In this document: in pieces, positions 10,869-24,400 of the stretch
How positions within the stretch are numbered: position 1 is the first letter of the stretch
Layout of the letters: each line of letters begins with the position of its first letter
Assembly (NCBI GenBank): GCA_023375675.1
Contig: JALQBC010000007.1
Location: 1-64,000 of the forward strand
Length of the DNA stretch: 64,000 bases
Source: Cytospora piceicola
Taxonomy: Eukaryota; Ascomycota; Sordariomycetes; Diaporthales; Cytosporaceae
Reading direction: 5' to 3'
The notes under the pieces: model-generated
Told to the model about the DNA's origin: nothing
What the model saw: only the letters and a program-made list of their open reading frames with translations
Database searches by the model: none
Program-made: the position numbers and the translations under genes

Positions 10869-13804
10869 ATGGCGCCCAAGCAAGCGACCCTGGGGTATGT
10901 CACGCCGTCGCAGACTACCTTGGGGTAGGTGCACCTACCTCGAGGTTGCAGCGCAGCCCTTTTTCAAACCCAACGAAGGTTTCAAGTCCAATCGCTGACT
11001 CTTGTCACTTCCCCCTTGCAGCAAGTTCTTCAGCCGGCCAGACGGTTCTAAGCCTATTCCTGCGCAACAGACCAAGCTGTCTTTTGCCACGAAGTCCTCT
11101 GACAAGTCGAAGAAGCCGACCGCCGAGAAGAAGAAAGATGTGGAAGATGAGGCTGTCGACAAGGAGGTGAAGCCTCCCAGCCAAGAAAGCTCGAGCAGTG
11201 CCAGTGCGAAGGAGAACGCGGCCCCGGCCCCAGGTACAATAAACCCAGCGTGTATGGAATTGGATACATGAGCTGATACTTTGACGGGCAGAAACAAAAA
11301 AGCGTCGTCGTCTACCGAAAGCGGCCAAACCCGCAGAGAAGTCGCCCGAACAGAAGGCGAAAGACGAGCATGATGCAATGGAACTTGACGAGGAGGACGC
11401 GCCAGCTGTGAAACGACCTCGTAAGGGAAGAAAGGTGATTGAGGATGATGACGAGGACGGGGACGAGGCTATGGTGGACGCGCCCACGACAAAGTCCAAG
11501 CCAAAGATGGAGGCCAAGCCAGCCAAAGCAGCATCTCCCTCTCCTCGCAAGAAAAGCCCCACTCTCCGCAAGAAGAAGGAGCCCAGTCCCAGACTTGACG
11601 CGGCCAAGGGAGATGATGCTGAGGCAGCTGAAACAGAGTCCGCCTCTGAAGCAGGCTCCGAAGATGAGAAGCCCGAAGTCGTCGCCAAGGTCCGCAAAGC
11701 TGTCCAGACGAAACTGACAGGCGAGACAAAGGATCCATATCCGGACTGGGCGCCTGGCCAGCCTGTCCCGTATGCTGCGCTCTGCAGGACGTTCTCCATA
11801 ATCGAGTTGACTTCTAAGAGACTGGAGATCACTGCTCACTGCTCATTGTTCTTGCGTCAAGTTTTGAGGCTCACACCAGAGGACTTACAACCTACGGTCA
11901 TGTTGATGATCAACAAGCTCGCCCCTGATTACGCGGGCATTGAATTGGGAATCGGCGAGTCCTTGATCATGAAGGCTATTGGAGAAACGACGGGACGGAG
12001 TCTACAGGTCGTCAAGGATGACCAGAAGAAGATCGGAGATCTGGGCTTGGTTGCAATCAAGTCTCGATCTACCCAGCCGACGATGTTCAAGTCTAAGGCT
12101 TTGACCATACGCGATGTTCACAAGCGCTTGATGGACATCGCTACGGTCACCGGAAATGGAGCTATGGGAAAAAAGGTCGACCTGATCAAAAAGATGCTGG
12201 CCTCAGCTGATGCCGACAGCACTGGCAAGGTTGACATCACTAAAGACAAGGGCGGCCCAAGCGAGGCAAAGTTTATCGTCCGTTTCCTGGAGGGAAAACT
12301 GCGACTCGGTCTTGCTGAGAAAACAATCATTGTAGCTTTGGCCCATGCCATGATTTGCCACGAGGCTGAGCAGAAGGGCAAAGTTCCCAGCACCGAGGAG
12401 ATGGCGAAGGCGGAAGCTACACTGAAAACCGTCTATAGTGAACTTCCGAGCTACGATGTCATTATCCCTGCGATGCTGGAAAATGGCATTCTAAATCTCC
12501 CTCAAAACTGCAAGCTACGACCGGGTGTGCCGCTCAAACCCATGTTGGCGAACCCCACGAAAGCCATCACCGAAGTGCTTGATCGGTTTGAGGGCCAGAC
12601 CTTCACCTGCGAGTACAAATACGATGGCGAAAGGGCACAGATCCACTACGTCGCCAAAGACGCGAACCAGGAGATCAGTCAGGCCATACCCGGGGCGAAT
12701 AAGGCAGTCGAAGATGGGGTGGCGTCAATATTTTCCCGGAACTCAGAAGACTTGTCTGAGAAGTACCCCGACATTCTCGCCAAGCTGTCCACTTGGGTCA
12801 AGGACGACACCAAGAGTTTCGTGCTTGACTGTGAGACGGTGGCTTGGGACACGGTAGAAAAGAAGGTTTTGCCGTTTCAACAGCTCATGACAAGGAAAAA
12901 AAAGGGTGTCAAAATCGAGGACATTAAGGTCTCTGTGTGTGTTTTTGCGTTTGATCTGTTATATCTCAACGGCGAGGCTATCGTGGAGAAGTCTCTGCGG
13001 GAACGGCGGGAGTTGCTATTGAAAGCCTTCACTCCTGTCGAGGGTGAATTTGTGTTTGCGACACACATGAATGGCCAGGAACTGGATGAGATTCAGCAGT
13101 TCCTGGACGAGAGTGTCAAGGCCTCTTGTGAGGGCTTGATGGTAAAGATGCTTGATGGTGAGGAGAGTGGGTATGAGCCTAGCAAACGCAGTCGGAATTG
13201 GCTCAAGGTAAGATGATGCTCCCTCCCCTTTTTTGCTGCGTCTCCAATACTAATACAACCTGCTCAGATCAAGAAAGATTACCTATCCGGTGTGGGCGAC
13301 TCCCTCGATCTAGTCGTCCTGGGCGCCTACCATGGCAAAGGCAAGCGCACCTCCTGGTATGGCGCTTTCTTGCTTGCATGCTACAACCCGACAAATGATA
13401 CCTACGAGACAGTCTGCAACATCGGGACGGGTTTTTCAGAAGCGATCCTCGAGGAGATGCACAAGCAACTCCACGAAATCTCCATTGACCGTCCCAAACC
13501 ATTTTACTCGCACTCCAGCGGTGGGCAGCACCAGCCGGACGTGTGGTTTGAGCCCCGATATGTGTGGGAGGTGCGCACCGCTGATCTCACACTGAGTCCA
13601 AGGTACAAGGCTGGACAGAAGGAGGGCATCGACCCTGCGGGCGAGAAGGGTATTTCGCTCAGGTTCCCGCGTTTTATCAAAGTGAGAGATGACAAGAAGC
13701 CTGATGAGGCAACAAGCTCGCGGCAGATTGCGGAGATGTACAGGAAGCAGGAGAGCGTGACGAAGAGCAAGGGGCCAGCCGTGGATGATGATTTCGAATA
13801 TTGA
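10869..13804 (+). CDS. LIG1: DNA ligase I, ATP-dependent
   Basis: Exons 10869-10894, 11022-11233, 11292-13207, 13268-13804 (896 residues). Joins Okazaki fragments and completes excision repair in the nucleus. Residues 1-200 are a charged, Lys/Glu/Pro-rich tail; residues 5-12, made across intron 1, read QATLGKFF, a perfect PCNA-binding box (QxxLxxFF). The DNA-binding domain follows, then the adenylation domain with motif I KYDGER (nucleotide-binding Lys about 522; codon 12617-12619) and the OB-fold domain, with NWLK|IKKDYL across intron 3. Length fits fungal Cdc9/Lig1. A second 5' splice site at 10925, 30 nt downstream, is in the same frame and would give QTTLGKFF instead. The ORF ends DDDFEY. 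Convergent with the L12 gene. Confidence 0.95.
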
Positions 13805-14419
13805 GGTGGGCTGCGCGGGATTTATCTCTGTCGCTGCATCGTATCGACGGAGGAACACATTAACTTGCTTTGGAGTCACCACTGCACTTGGCTTGCGGGT
13901 TTGGGTCAGCAGAGTGCGATTCATCCCGGCGTGCTACCGCGAATATATCGAATGGCAACCATTTACTGCAGTTTTACTGATCGGCATGTGATCGTTTGAG
14001 CAATAATTGTCAGAGAAAAGGAAACGGCTCTATAACACGGTTACATTGCAAATCTTGTTTCCAGGCCCGGCAACAACTCACGATTGAATGGCATCGCCAT
14101 CCCCGTTGTTAGTTTCTCACTCATTCGCTGTGTATGATCTTTTTTGCATTGATGGCATTGGTTCCAACATTGCGTACTGTGTCAGTGAAACATCGCAACG
14201 GCAGCGTTCCATAAGAGATTTGATCTTTCATGGAAATGAAGTTTCCGTCTAGTCAGTCGGGTAGGTGCCCAGTAGGTAGAAGCTTTGTGGTATTTACCTC
14301 CCATCTACCTTTTGCATGTTGTTACACGTTCATTTGTACATGTGAATACGCGATGCCCGCCCCAGCCCACCGTATGGGGACCGCCCCTCCTTCCATTTTT
14401 CCTTTACAATACCGATAGT
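13805..14419. other. Intergenic between convergent LIG1 and L12
   Basis: Two 3' untranslated regions meet here. No gene or notable repeat seen. Confidence 0.6.
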
Positions 14420-15059
14420 CTACTCCATCTCGACCTTGGCACCCAGCTCCTTCAGTGTCGCGACGATCTTCTCGGCCTCATCCTTTGGTACCGACTCCTT
14501 CATCATCTTGGGCGCGCTCTCTACGAACTTCTTGGAGTCCACCAGGCTGAGTCCGAGCAGGTTCTTGATCTCCTTGATGACCTTGGGCTTCGCGCCCGTC
14601 TCGAACGACATCAGCTTCACGCTGAACAGGGTCTTCTCCTGAGCGGCGGGAGCCTCCTCCTCTGGCTCAGCCGCTACCGGTGCTGCGGCGGCGGGAGCGG
14701 CGGCGGCGAATCCGCCCATGGGCATGTCTGGGATGTTGAGTCGCGACTGTACGAGGGTGTTGGCCGGGTCAGCTTCCTTCTTGCTCCTTTTCTTCTTCTC
14801 ATGTTCCTGCCACCCGTGGAACGCGACACGGTCCTACCTTCAAGCTCGAGACAAGGTCTGCGGTCTCCAGCAGAGTCAATTGGCTGATCTGGTCCACGAT
14901 GCCGGCGATCTTGGGGCTGGTGGGCGCGGCAGCCTCGGTCGATTGGTAGCGCCTTGTTATCCTTTGCTGGGCGAACGCGCCGGCGGAGGTTCTGAGTGTG
15001 GGTGTGGACCGGATTTGACGGGCGCAGCACTGAGCTGCGTACCTGCAGGAGAGCGACAT
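14420..15059 (-). CDS. MRPL12: Mitochondrial large-subunit ribosomal protein L7/L12
   Basis: Two exons on the minus strand: 15059-14838 and 14746-14420 (182 residues), intron 91 nt. It forms the L12 stalk (bL12m) that recruits translation factors to the mitochondrial ribosome. The N-terminus is Arg-rich (RRYQSTEAA cleavage region). SPKIAGIVDQISQLTLLETADLVSSLK is the dimerising N-terminal domain; an Ala/Pro-rich hinge (AAAAPAAAAPVAAEPEEE) follows, then the C-terminal domain (KTLFSVKLMSFETGAKPKVI through LGAKVEME). The typical L7/L12 order and length are kept. It is divergent from midasin with about 390 bp between start codons, so both may share a promoter region. Confidence 0.93.
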
Positions 15060-15447
15060 GGTGAGGGTGAGAGGGGGGTTGTTCGTGGGTGGTGCAAGGC
15101 AACGCTGGTTTTGTCGAGGGGGGCCTAAGCGGTCGCGTACTGGAGCTTGAAGGCCTCGCGAGCAATGATGATCCAGAAGATTTTCTGAAGCTCGACGTTG
15201 TTAGGTAAGCAAAGCGGTGGGTCCAAAATTGCTCGTGCCGCCCCAGGTGCCCAGAGTTGCCAGTGGGTCTAGACGTCTTTACGGGTTAGTGTATCAGTGC
15301 TTTACCTTCTTCCTTTTTTTTCGCAGGGGGTGCAGATCCCTGCATGGACCGGCAGAAAAAAAGATGTACCAGAAGGTCTAGAGGCGATGGAAAAGTCGGC
15401 CGAACATCAACACTTGCAACGACATATTTCACGATATCTCGCCAACC
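15060..15447. promoter_or_regulatory. Divergent promoter region of L12 and midasin
   Basis: 388 bp between two start codons on opposite strands. No specific motif stands out; pyrimidine-rich at 15300-15325. Joint control of a mitochondrial ribosome gene and a ribosome-assembly gene is possible but unproven. Confidence 0.45.
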
Positions 15448-18400
15448 ATGGCGATGTATGATGTGAGCCTGCAGAGGGCGTCTCTGTTAGGCGACGCGAC
15501 CGCCCTGGCACAGCTTCCGCCAGAGTTGCTCCATGTCATTCGCGACCAGAACCCGACAAATTTTCTGGACGCCATATCACAAGCGGCGCTCATATCAAAA
15601 CTCACAGGCCGCATCTTCACACATTTTGAGCCCGTCTTTGCAGATGTCTGTGCTAGATGGGTTCTCCACACACAACATGGACGTTGTAACGACGATATAA
15701 TAGCATCGTTTGCTAGGGTATTACCTTTTGCACCCCAGCTTTCGGTTTTCCTGGAAGATTATCTCAAGACTCTAGGACCTGGGCACTCTCACAACCCTCT
15801 CACTGCAAGCCATTACCTCGACGTGGCTTCGGGGCCCCTGAGCGAGGAGGCACTCCTGCAACGGTTACTGGCAGTATGGAGGCTTCTAAATTTCGATAGG
15901 ACGACGTATTCGTCTCTGGTCTTGCCCGCCGAGATTCAAGACCTCTTCTCCCACTCATGCGCCCCTGTCAGATACCTAGCAATACGAATCTTTTGTCTGC
16001 TGTTGAGTGCATCTGACTTCAAACTCGAGGCTCTTTTACGTCATCATATTCCCGAAGGAGAATCATTGATCGGTGACTTTGACGGCAAGCCCATAGACTT
16101 CGCCTTCCTCTCATTACTTGAACATACGCGCGCCACCGAGATCCACGAGCAGGTTCAAGCCATCCGCGAGCGAATGCAAGGACTGGACCCGGTACCCATA
16201 CCACCCCAGAGCCTCACTACCCTCGTCGTCCACTATGGCAACACTGTCTTGCCACGTCCTCGCGGCGTACCAAGCAAGCTGCAGTCCCTAGTTGCAGTAG
16301 CCACGACCATCAGAAACCTAGAGCATCTCGCAAAGCTTCTCCAACAGCCAGGTCCTATCTTACTTCATGGATCCTCGGGCGCTGGAAAGACGACCTTGGT
16401 GCAGGAGCTGGCCCGAGAGCTTGGCATGGACTCCAGCCTCGTCACCCTGCACCTGAACGAGCAAACCGACGCGAAAATGCTTATTGGCCTCTATACCACC
16501 GGCACGAAGCCTGGATCTTTCGAGTGGCGGCCGGGTATCTTGACGACAGCTGTTAAGGAAGGAAGATGGGTTCTGATAGAGGACCTCGACCGTGCGCCCA
16601 CCGAAGTCATGAGCATGCTACTCCCTCTGATCGAGCGAGGCGAGCTCTTGATCCCGAACCGTGGTGAACGAATCCAGGCACCGAGCAGTTTCCGCATTCT
16701 AGCGACCGTAAGGACATCGAGGGGAATGGATGGACAAGAGAACATTCCAGCCTTGCTCGGACTGCGGTTTTGGCATATGCTGCCCGTCCAGAACATGGTG
16801 CAAAGTGAACTCCAAGTGATTATTCACGAAAAATATCCACTTCTTCACAAGTTTGTGGCCGACCCAGTTCTCAAGGTGTTCGAACGGGTTTGTCTCCTTT
16901 TGAGCAGCCCGGGATGGGTACCGGGTGCCTCATCAGCATCAGAGCGCCCGATCGGCACACGGGATCTGTTCAAATGGTGCAGGCGACTGGAGAAGATCAT
17001 CGCATCCTCCGGGGCCAAGACCGGCAGTGAGCCGATGAGCGAGACAGCGTACGACGGCATGTTCATGGAGGCTATCGACTGCTTCGCAAGCGGCATCAAA
17101 GATTACCGGGTGCGCGACAAGCTCATCCTGCACATCGGCGAGTTGATGGGCAGGTCAGCCCAGCGCGTGGAACATTATCTCTCTTCCCATATCCCGCGAC
17201 TAGAGGACACGGAAACGCATCTTATAGTCGGACGATCAACATTGCGAAAGGCACGGCGACCGGATCGCGTGGCCAAGTCCAAGAGGCCATTTGCACCGAC
17301 GACTCACGCGCGAAGGCTGCTGGAGCAAATATCTGTGGCAGTAAGCCTCAAGGAACCAGTCCTTTTGGTTGGAGAGACTGGTATCGGAAAGACTACTGTG
17401 GTGCAACAACTCGCGGAGAGCCTGGGTCACAAACTGGTTGCTGTGAACCTGTCCCAGCAAAGCGAGGTTGGTGATCTTCTGGGGGGTTTTAAGCCCATCA
17501 ACGTGCGCAACTTGGCAGTCCCCTTGAAAGAGGAGTTTGAGGACCTATTTGCGTCGACCGGAATTTCGGAAGAAAAGAACCAGAAATACCTAAAGAGCAT
17601 CAATAAAAGCATCGCGAAAGGAAAATGGGTCGATGCTGCGAAGCTCTGGAAGCAGGCTCCGAAGATCTTCGATGAGATCCTCAAGAAGAAAATTGCGGAG
17701 GAACAGAAGGCAAAAGATGCTGACGGTCAGCCCGCCAAGAGGCGGAAGACGGGATCAACGAGATTGGAAACCCTGCTGGAGCTGAGGCCCCGCTGGGACA
17801 AGTTTTCGAAGAACCTAGAGCAATTCCAGATACAACTGTCAGGAGGCTTAGGGGGTTTCGCCTTCGCCTTTGTCGAGGGCAACATTGTCAAGGCAGTCAG
17901 GAACGGCGACTGGGTGCTCCTGGATGAGATCAATTTGGCATCGCCGGATACGCTGGAGAGCATTGCGGATCTGCTACAGTCAGGACCAGATGCCAACCCC
18001 TCAATTCTGTTGTCAGAGACGGGCGAAATCGAAAGGATTCAAGCACATCCCAACTTCAGAATCTTTGGAGCAATGAATCCAGCAACTGACGTTGGCAAGC
18101 GTGACTTGCCCCTAGGTCTTCGCTCGAGGTTCACTGAGCTGTACGTCTCCAGCCCCGACAAGGATTTCAAGGACCTTGTCACTATAATCAAGTCGTACCT
18201 GAAGGGTCAAAGCTCGCAAATCGACCAGGCTGCCGACAAAGTTGCCAACCTCTACATGCGCATAAAAGAGCTTGCTGAGGCAAAGGCCCTTGTGGATGGA
18301 GCGAACGAGATCCCACACTTCAGTCTGCGAACCTTGACACGAGTTCTTACTTACGTCAACGATGTCGCTCCATTCTACGGCCTTGAGAGGTCATTTTACG

Positions 18401-21400
18401 AGGGCTTCTGTATGGGCTTCCTGACCCTGTTGAGTCGGGACTCTGAGCAGCTGGTCGTACCTCTGATCATTAACATTTTGTTTGGCAAGGATCCTAGCCG
18501 CGTGCTATCTAGGCCGCCCAAGTATCCGAGTGACGGACGCCAGTACGTCAAGTTCACAGACACGGACAATAGTCGTGTCTACTGGATGCTGAAGGGTGCT
18601 GAGACTCCAATCGAACGGTCAGACTACATCAGGACGCCTTACGTTGAGCGAAACCTGTTGAACCTTGTCCGAGCGACTTCCACGAGGCGCTTCCCAGTCC
18701 TCATTCAAGGTCCCACTTCCGCCGGCAAGACGAGTATGATTGAGTACTTGGCTGAGTACAGCGGTAACAAGTTTGTTCGTATCAACAATCACGAGCACAC
18801 CGATCTGCAAGAATACCTGGGTACTTATATTTCGGGCTCGGACGGCAAATTGACCTTCCAAGAGGGTCTTCTTGTTCAAGCCATGCGCCAGGGACACTGG
18901 ATTGTCCTCGATGAACTGAACCTGGCGCCAACGGACATCCTGGAAGCGCTCAACCGTCTTCTTGATGACAATCGCGAGTTGTTGATTCCCGAGACCCAAG
19001 AAATTGTGCGACCACACGAAAATTTCATGCTCTTTGCCACTCAGAATCCGGCTGGACTGTACGGTGGTCGAAAGGTTCTCTCTAGAGCCTTCCGAAACCG
19101 TTTCCTTGAGTTGCACTACGATGACATCCCCGAGGATGAATTGGAGTACATTTTGCAAAAGCGAAGCGTCAATGTTGCTCCTTCCGATTGCAGGAGGATC
19201 GTATCTGTGTACAAGGAGCTATCACGCTTGCGGCAGACTAGCAGGGTTTTCGAGCAGAAGGACAGCTTTGCGACGCTGAGAGACTTGTTCCGATGGGCCC
19301 TTCGAGACGCCGATACTCGCGAAGACATCGCCAATAACGGTTTCATGCTACTCGCCGAGCGCGTCAGGGATGATGAGGAGCGAGACGCAGTGAGGCAGGT
19401 CATTGAGACCGTCTTCAAGGTGAAGATTGACGCGGAAAAACTTTACGACGAGAAATTTGCCATGGCCATGAGGCGGTCCGGTTCAAAGACTAACAGCCAA
19501 GGCGTTGTGTGGACGAATGCTATGCGCAGGCTGTACATTTTGGTCTCGCGGGCGCTGCGTAACAACGAGCCTGTCCTTCTTGTCGGTGAAACTGGTTGTG
19601 GCAAGACGACAATTTGCCAACTGCTTGCCGAAGCCTTCAACAAGGAATTGCACATTGTCAACGCACATCAGAACACAGAAACGGGCGACTTAATTGGTTC
19701 TCAGAGACCGGTACGGAATCGGGGTGCGATTGCTGAATCCCTGAAACAGGGTCTCGCAGAGGCTTTCGAGCTATTGAACCTGTCTGGTCAGGGTAGCCTG
19801 GATGACACGCTTGCGCAGTATCACAGTCTTTCTGCGGATGATCTAGCTCAGCTCCCCGAAGCTCTCATGGAAAAGATCCAATCCAGTGAGACTAAGGGCA
19901 AGGCCCTATTCGAGTGGTCTGACGGCAGTCTGGTTCACGCCATGAAGAGCGCACACTTCTTCCTTCTCGATGAGATATCCCTTGCAGATGACTCGGTCCT
20001 CGAGCGACTCAACTCGGTCCTCGAACCAGGGCGAGCCCTTCTCCTGGCCGAAAAGGGCACCAGCGACTCTTACGTCAAGGCTTCGGATGGCTTCCAATTC
20101 TTCGCGACCATGAACCCCGGAGGCGACTTCGGAAAGAAAGAACTGTCTCCAGCGTTACGAAACAGATTCACGGAGATCTGGGTGCCACCTCTGTCTAATA
20201 GGCAGGACATCTTGGATATTGTAGTCGACAAACTAACGCCCGATTTCAAGCCTTTTGCGCATATCATTGTTGATTTCTCCTACTGGTTTGGCAGGACTTG
20301 TCGCTCTTCAACGGCGACTGCCTTTTCGATCCGCGACATCCTTGTCTGGGTTAATTTCGTCAACTATGCCGAGAATATGGAACCTGCTTTGGCGTTATTG
20401 CATGGTGCTGCCACGGTGTTTATTGACACTCTCGGTGCCAACCCCTCAGCTTTGCTCGCCTTGGACCCAAAGACAATGGATGAGCAGCGGCAAAAGTGCT
20501 TGGACAAGTTGAACGAGTTGATTGGCAGTGGAGTCGACCTGACGCCAATCTACAGAAACGGGCCACAGCTCGCCATCAGCAAAGACTCTCTCCAGATTGG
20601 TAATTTCTCCGTCGCGCGGGCATCCGGTGGCGAAGACGATTCTGATTTTGCATTCGACGCCCCGACGACCAAGATGAACCTCATGCGAGTCATCCGTGCT
20701 CTCCGGATCAACAAGCCTATCCTGCTCGAAGGAAACCCGGGCGTGGGCAAGACAACCCTTGTCAGTGCTCTGGCTCGAGCCTGCGGCAGGCCTCTGACCA
20801 GGATCAACCTTTCCGACCAGACTGACCTGATGGACCTTTTTGGTACCGACGTGCCCGTCGAAGGTGCAGAAGCAGGAAACTTTGCATGGAGAGACGCTCC
20901 CTTCCTGCAGGCCATGCAAAAGGGCGAGTGGGTTCTCCTCGACGAGATGAACCTCGCTTCGCAGTCTGTTCTGGAGGGACTCAATGCCTGTCTTGATCAT
21001 CGTGGAGAGGTCTACATCTCCGAACTCGATCAGGTATTCAAGTGCCACCCGAACTTCAAGCTCTTTGCTGCCCAGAACCCCCATTCTCAAGGCGGTGGTC
21101 GAAAGGGTCTGCCCAGCTCCTTTGTCAACCGTTTCATCGTGGTCTACGCCGACGTCTTCACCGAGCAGGATCTTATGCTCATCGCCGGGAAAAGATACCC
21201 GGACGTATCGTCCGAAACTATCCAGAAGATGATCCGATTCGTGTCGGCCCTCGACTACGAGACATCCATGCGCAAGTCTTTTGGATCTCACGGTTCTCCT
21301 TGGGAGTTCAACTTGCGAGATTCGCTACGGTGGTTGGAACTGCTTGCGTCAAAGGATCCACTACTGGCATCCGCGAATGCCTCGGATTTCTTGGATATCA

Positions 21401-24400
21401 TTATCATGCAGCGATTCCGTTCTGGGATTGACAAACAGCACATTGTTCGACTGTTTACTGAGACTTTTGGCGTGCCGCCCGTGCCACATAGCCTATACCA
21501 CAACCTCAGTTCCGCAGTGTGTCAAGTCGGACTGGCAATGCTCGACCGTAACATCTTGTTGCAGCCAAACAGGTTCCCAAGCATAGACGCTGTGCCTCGT
21601 CTTGCAGAGATTGAGTCTCTTTTGATCTGCGTCAAGCAGAACCTCCCTTGCATTCTGGTTGGGCCTTCTGGAAGTGGCAAGTCGTCTCTTCTCAGCCACG
21701 TCGCTGCTTCCGTCGGAAAGGAGTTGATTTCCTTCCCTTTGAACGCAGACGTCGATGCTATGGACTTGGTTGGTGGTTTCGAACAAGCGGATCCCTTGAG
21801 GGAGCTCCATGCCAGCCTCGATGATCTCCGTGAGGCGCTCCTGGAGTTCACCTTGTCGCAGCTTCCTGAAGCCCCCTCGCAAGATGCAGTCAACCTGATA
21901 AGTCTTCTCCAGACTCGTCATGGAGAAGATGACCTGGAGAAGGCCATTGCAACCATACAAGGTCTGGCTTCAGAGGTTCCTGCTGAGTCTGTTTTGGGGC
22001 ATCGTCTTTCAGAAGCTTTCCGACTTCTCCACGCACCAAGAACGTTGGCGAACCCGCGTTTCGAGTGGCTTGACGGAGTCATCGTTCGCGCCATGGAGAC
22101 AGGCAAATGGCTCGTGCTTGACAACGCAAATCTGTGCAATGCATCCGTTCTTGACAGATTGAACTCACTGCTCGAACGACCCGATGGTTTCCTCAGCATC
22201 AACGAGCACACTGGACCGGACGGCGAACCAAGAATCATCAAGCCGCATCCTGATTTCCGTATCTTCTTGACAACGGATCCTCGGTATGGTGAGCTGTCGC
22301 GGGCCATGCGCAACCGTTCTGTGGAGATCTACCTTGATCCCATCGAGGCCAAATGTGATGCATATTTGTCTCGGATTACTGAAATAGAATCGACTTTGCG
22401 GAGATTTGCGCATGCGACTCGTTTGGCCAGAGAAACCTCAGCAAGTGGCGCCGTCGAGGTCGCTCGATTGGCGCTTGACAACCTCAGCCTTGGAGATACG
22501 TCACTGCTGTCTAGATACGAGAATGTGCTCGGCAGCGGTCTACTCTCTCAGCAAAGCGCGGGTATTCCGCATATCAACGATGACCTTTCTGCTCTGGTAT
22601 CCTACATCACTTCGCCGAAGGCTGCGTTAACTCGACAGGTCATCCTCCATTTCTATACCGCCGCATCGCAAGAGCTCTCCGGAAACGAATCGTTGACGGC
22701 CATCCAACCCCTGCATACTCTGCACAATGTGCCCGTGGTTCCTATGCTGGAGAAGCACTCGCCTGATGCTGCAGAATGGCTGGGCATCTGTTACGAATCT
22801 TTCCTGGAAATTCACCACGCCAGCCAAGCCATGGCATCCCAGATCCGCACTGTCGACAGGACCAAGCCTTCGTCTTTGAACCGCCTCCAGCGATCTCTGG
22901 TATCCGGTCAAGTCGCCACCGTGAAGAAGGACTCCACAGTCAATGTGGTCGGCTTCTTGAACTCGATAGTCCAGCTAATGGAGGGCTATATCGAATCGAG
23001 CCTGCAACATGCAGAGTTCAATGCTGACTCAAAGTTCGCTCTGCGGGTGCTAGTGCACTACTGGTGGAGAACTTTCACGTTCGTCACTGGCACTTCATTT
23101 GAGGAGGCAAGATTCCAGGCCCATCTCAGGCAGGGCATTGATGCTTTCCAGGCTACCATAGCCAGCCACAGTGGCGACCGGGTCTTGCAAATGATCAACA
23201 GCGTCTTGAACAACATCCAAGATGCCTTCATTGTAGGCTTCAGGCTGACCACTGGCCTGAGTATGGAGACTCTCTGGAATCTCCTACGACCCATACCTGT
23301 CACAGATGAGGCCACGTTCTCAGCAGTACAGGAGATGGAGAAACTGGCGAGCCGTTTCGATACAATCAGATGGAAGTCGAATGCCACTGTCACCGATCTG
23401 AGCAAGGCCATCTCATCAATGACACAGGCTTACAGCATTGTGCGCAAGAATGCCGCAGCTGCTGGGGACCTCCTGGTGGCTTTGCAAGGAGAGATCAATG
23501 CCCTCGAATCCAAAATTGATGAGGCTCGCGAAGTCACTCCCTTTTTCGAAGATGAGTTCGAGTTGCTGAGGCAAGCATTGGTTGTTTACCGAGCTTCACA
23601 CCAGTCTCCCGCTTTCGCCGACTTGCACGAAGTCGTGGTGCTATCCAACATGCCAACTATCGCACAAATGCGCCTCCAAAGCTTGGATGATGCGCAGAGG
23701 CTTCTGCATTCCCTTGGGTACATCCTTGGTCGCGCCTCAGACTCTCACCCTTGGTCTGGCAAGTTCATGTCGTCTCTGATTCAGAAATACGATTCTATGT
23801 CTTCAGCGAAACTCTTCTCGCTGCAATCCCTCGAGACGGAACTACCAGCCATGGGCAAGCTCCTGGCAGGGTCTTCGGAAGCTGTCTCGGCGGACTCAAT
23901 CAGCTGCCTGAACCAATTGCTCTGGCACATGATGCAGGCAATCATTGGCTCTCATGATTCGCTCTTGGTTCAAGATCTCGTGTCCTTCTTCGAGCTTCTC
24001 TCACAAAAGCTGTCGCCAACCGCAGTCAGTATCGAGCAAGGTGGTTTGGTTTTCGACATGCCCAGCGGCGATCTCTTCCAGCAGTCTACCAGCCCCGCAT
24101 ATATCTCAGCAATCCTCAAGCAGCACTTTATGCCTTCAGTCGTTGCTCTGGTGGCATCCGAGAAGTCGACAACGCAGAAGAGTGCCTTCGCTGCCATCGC
24201 ATGGGTCCAATTCGCTGTCGGGTGCATCAAACTCTATGTTCCGGATAAGATATTCGACCCCTATCTCAGGGCTGAGACCGAGCGGGATTCGCACGAAGAG
24301 CTTTTGACCAACCTGAGGCGCAAATGGCAAGCACTATGTGCGTTCGAGGCGAATTTCACTGGCCAGGCGTCTAATCTACGGTCCGAACTGGTGCGACAGG

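Noticed and set aside
11005..11832. 275-residue minus-strand frame opposite LIG1
   Set aside because: It mirrors the charged, low-complexity LIG1 N-terminus, with Ser/Leu-rich output typical of a shadow of Lys/Glu codons; no domain is visible.
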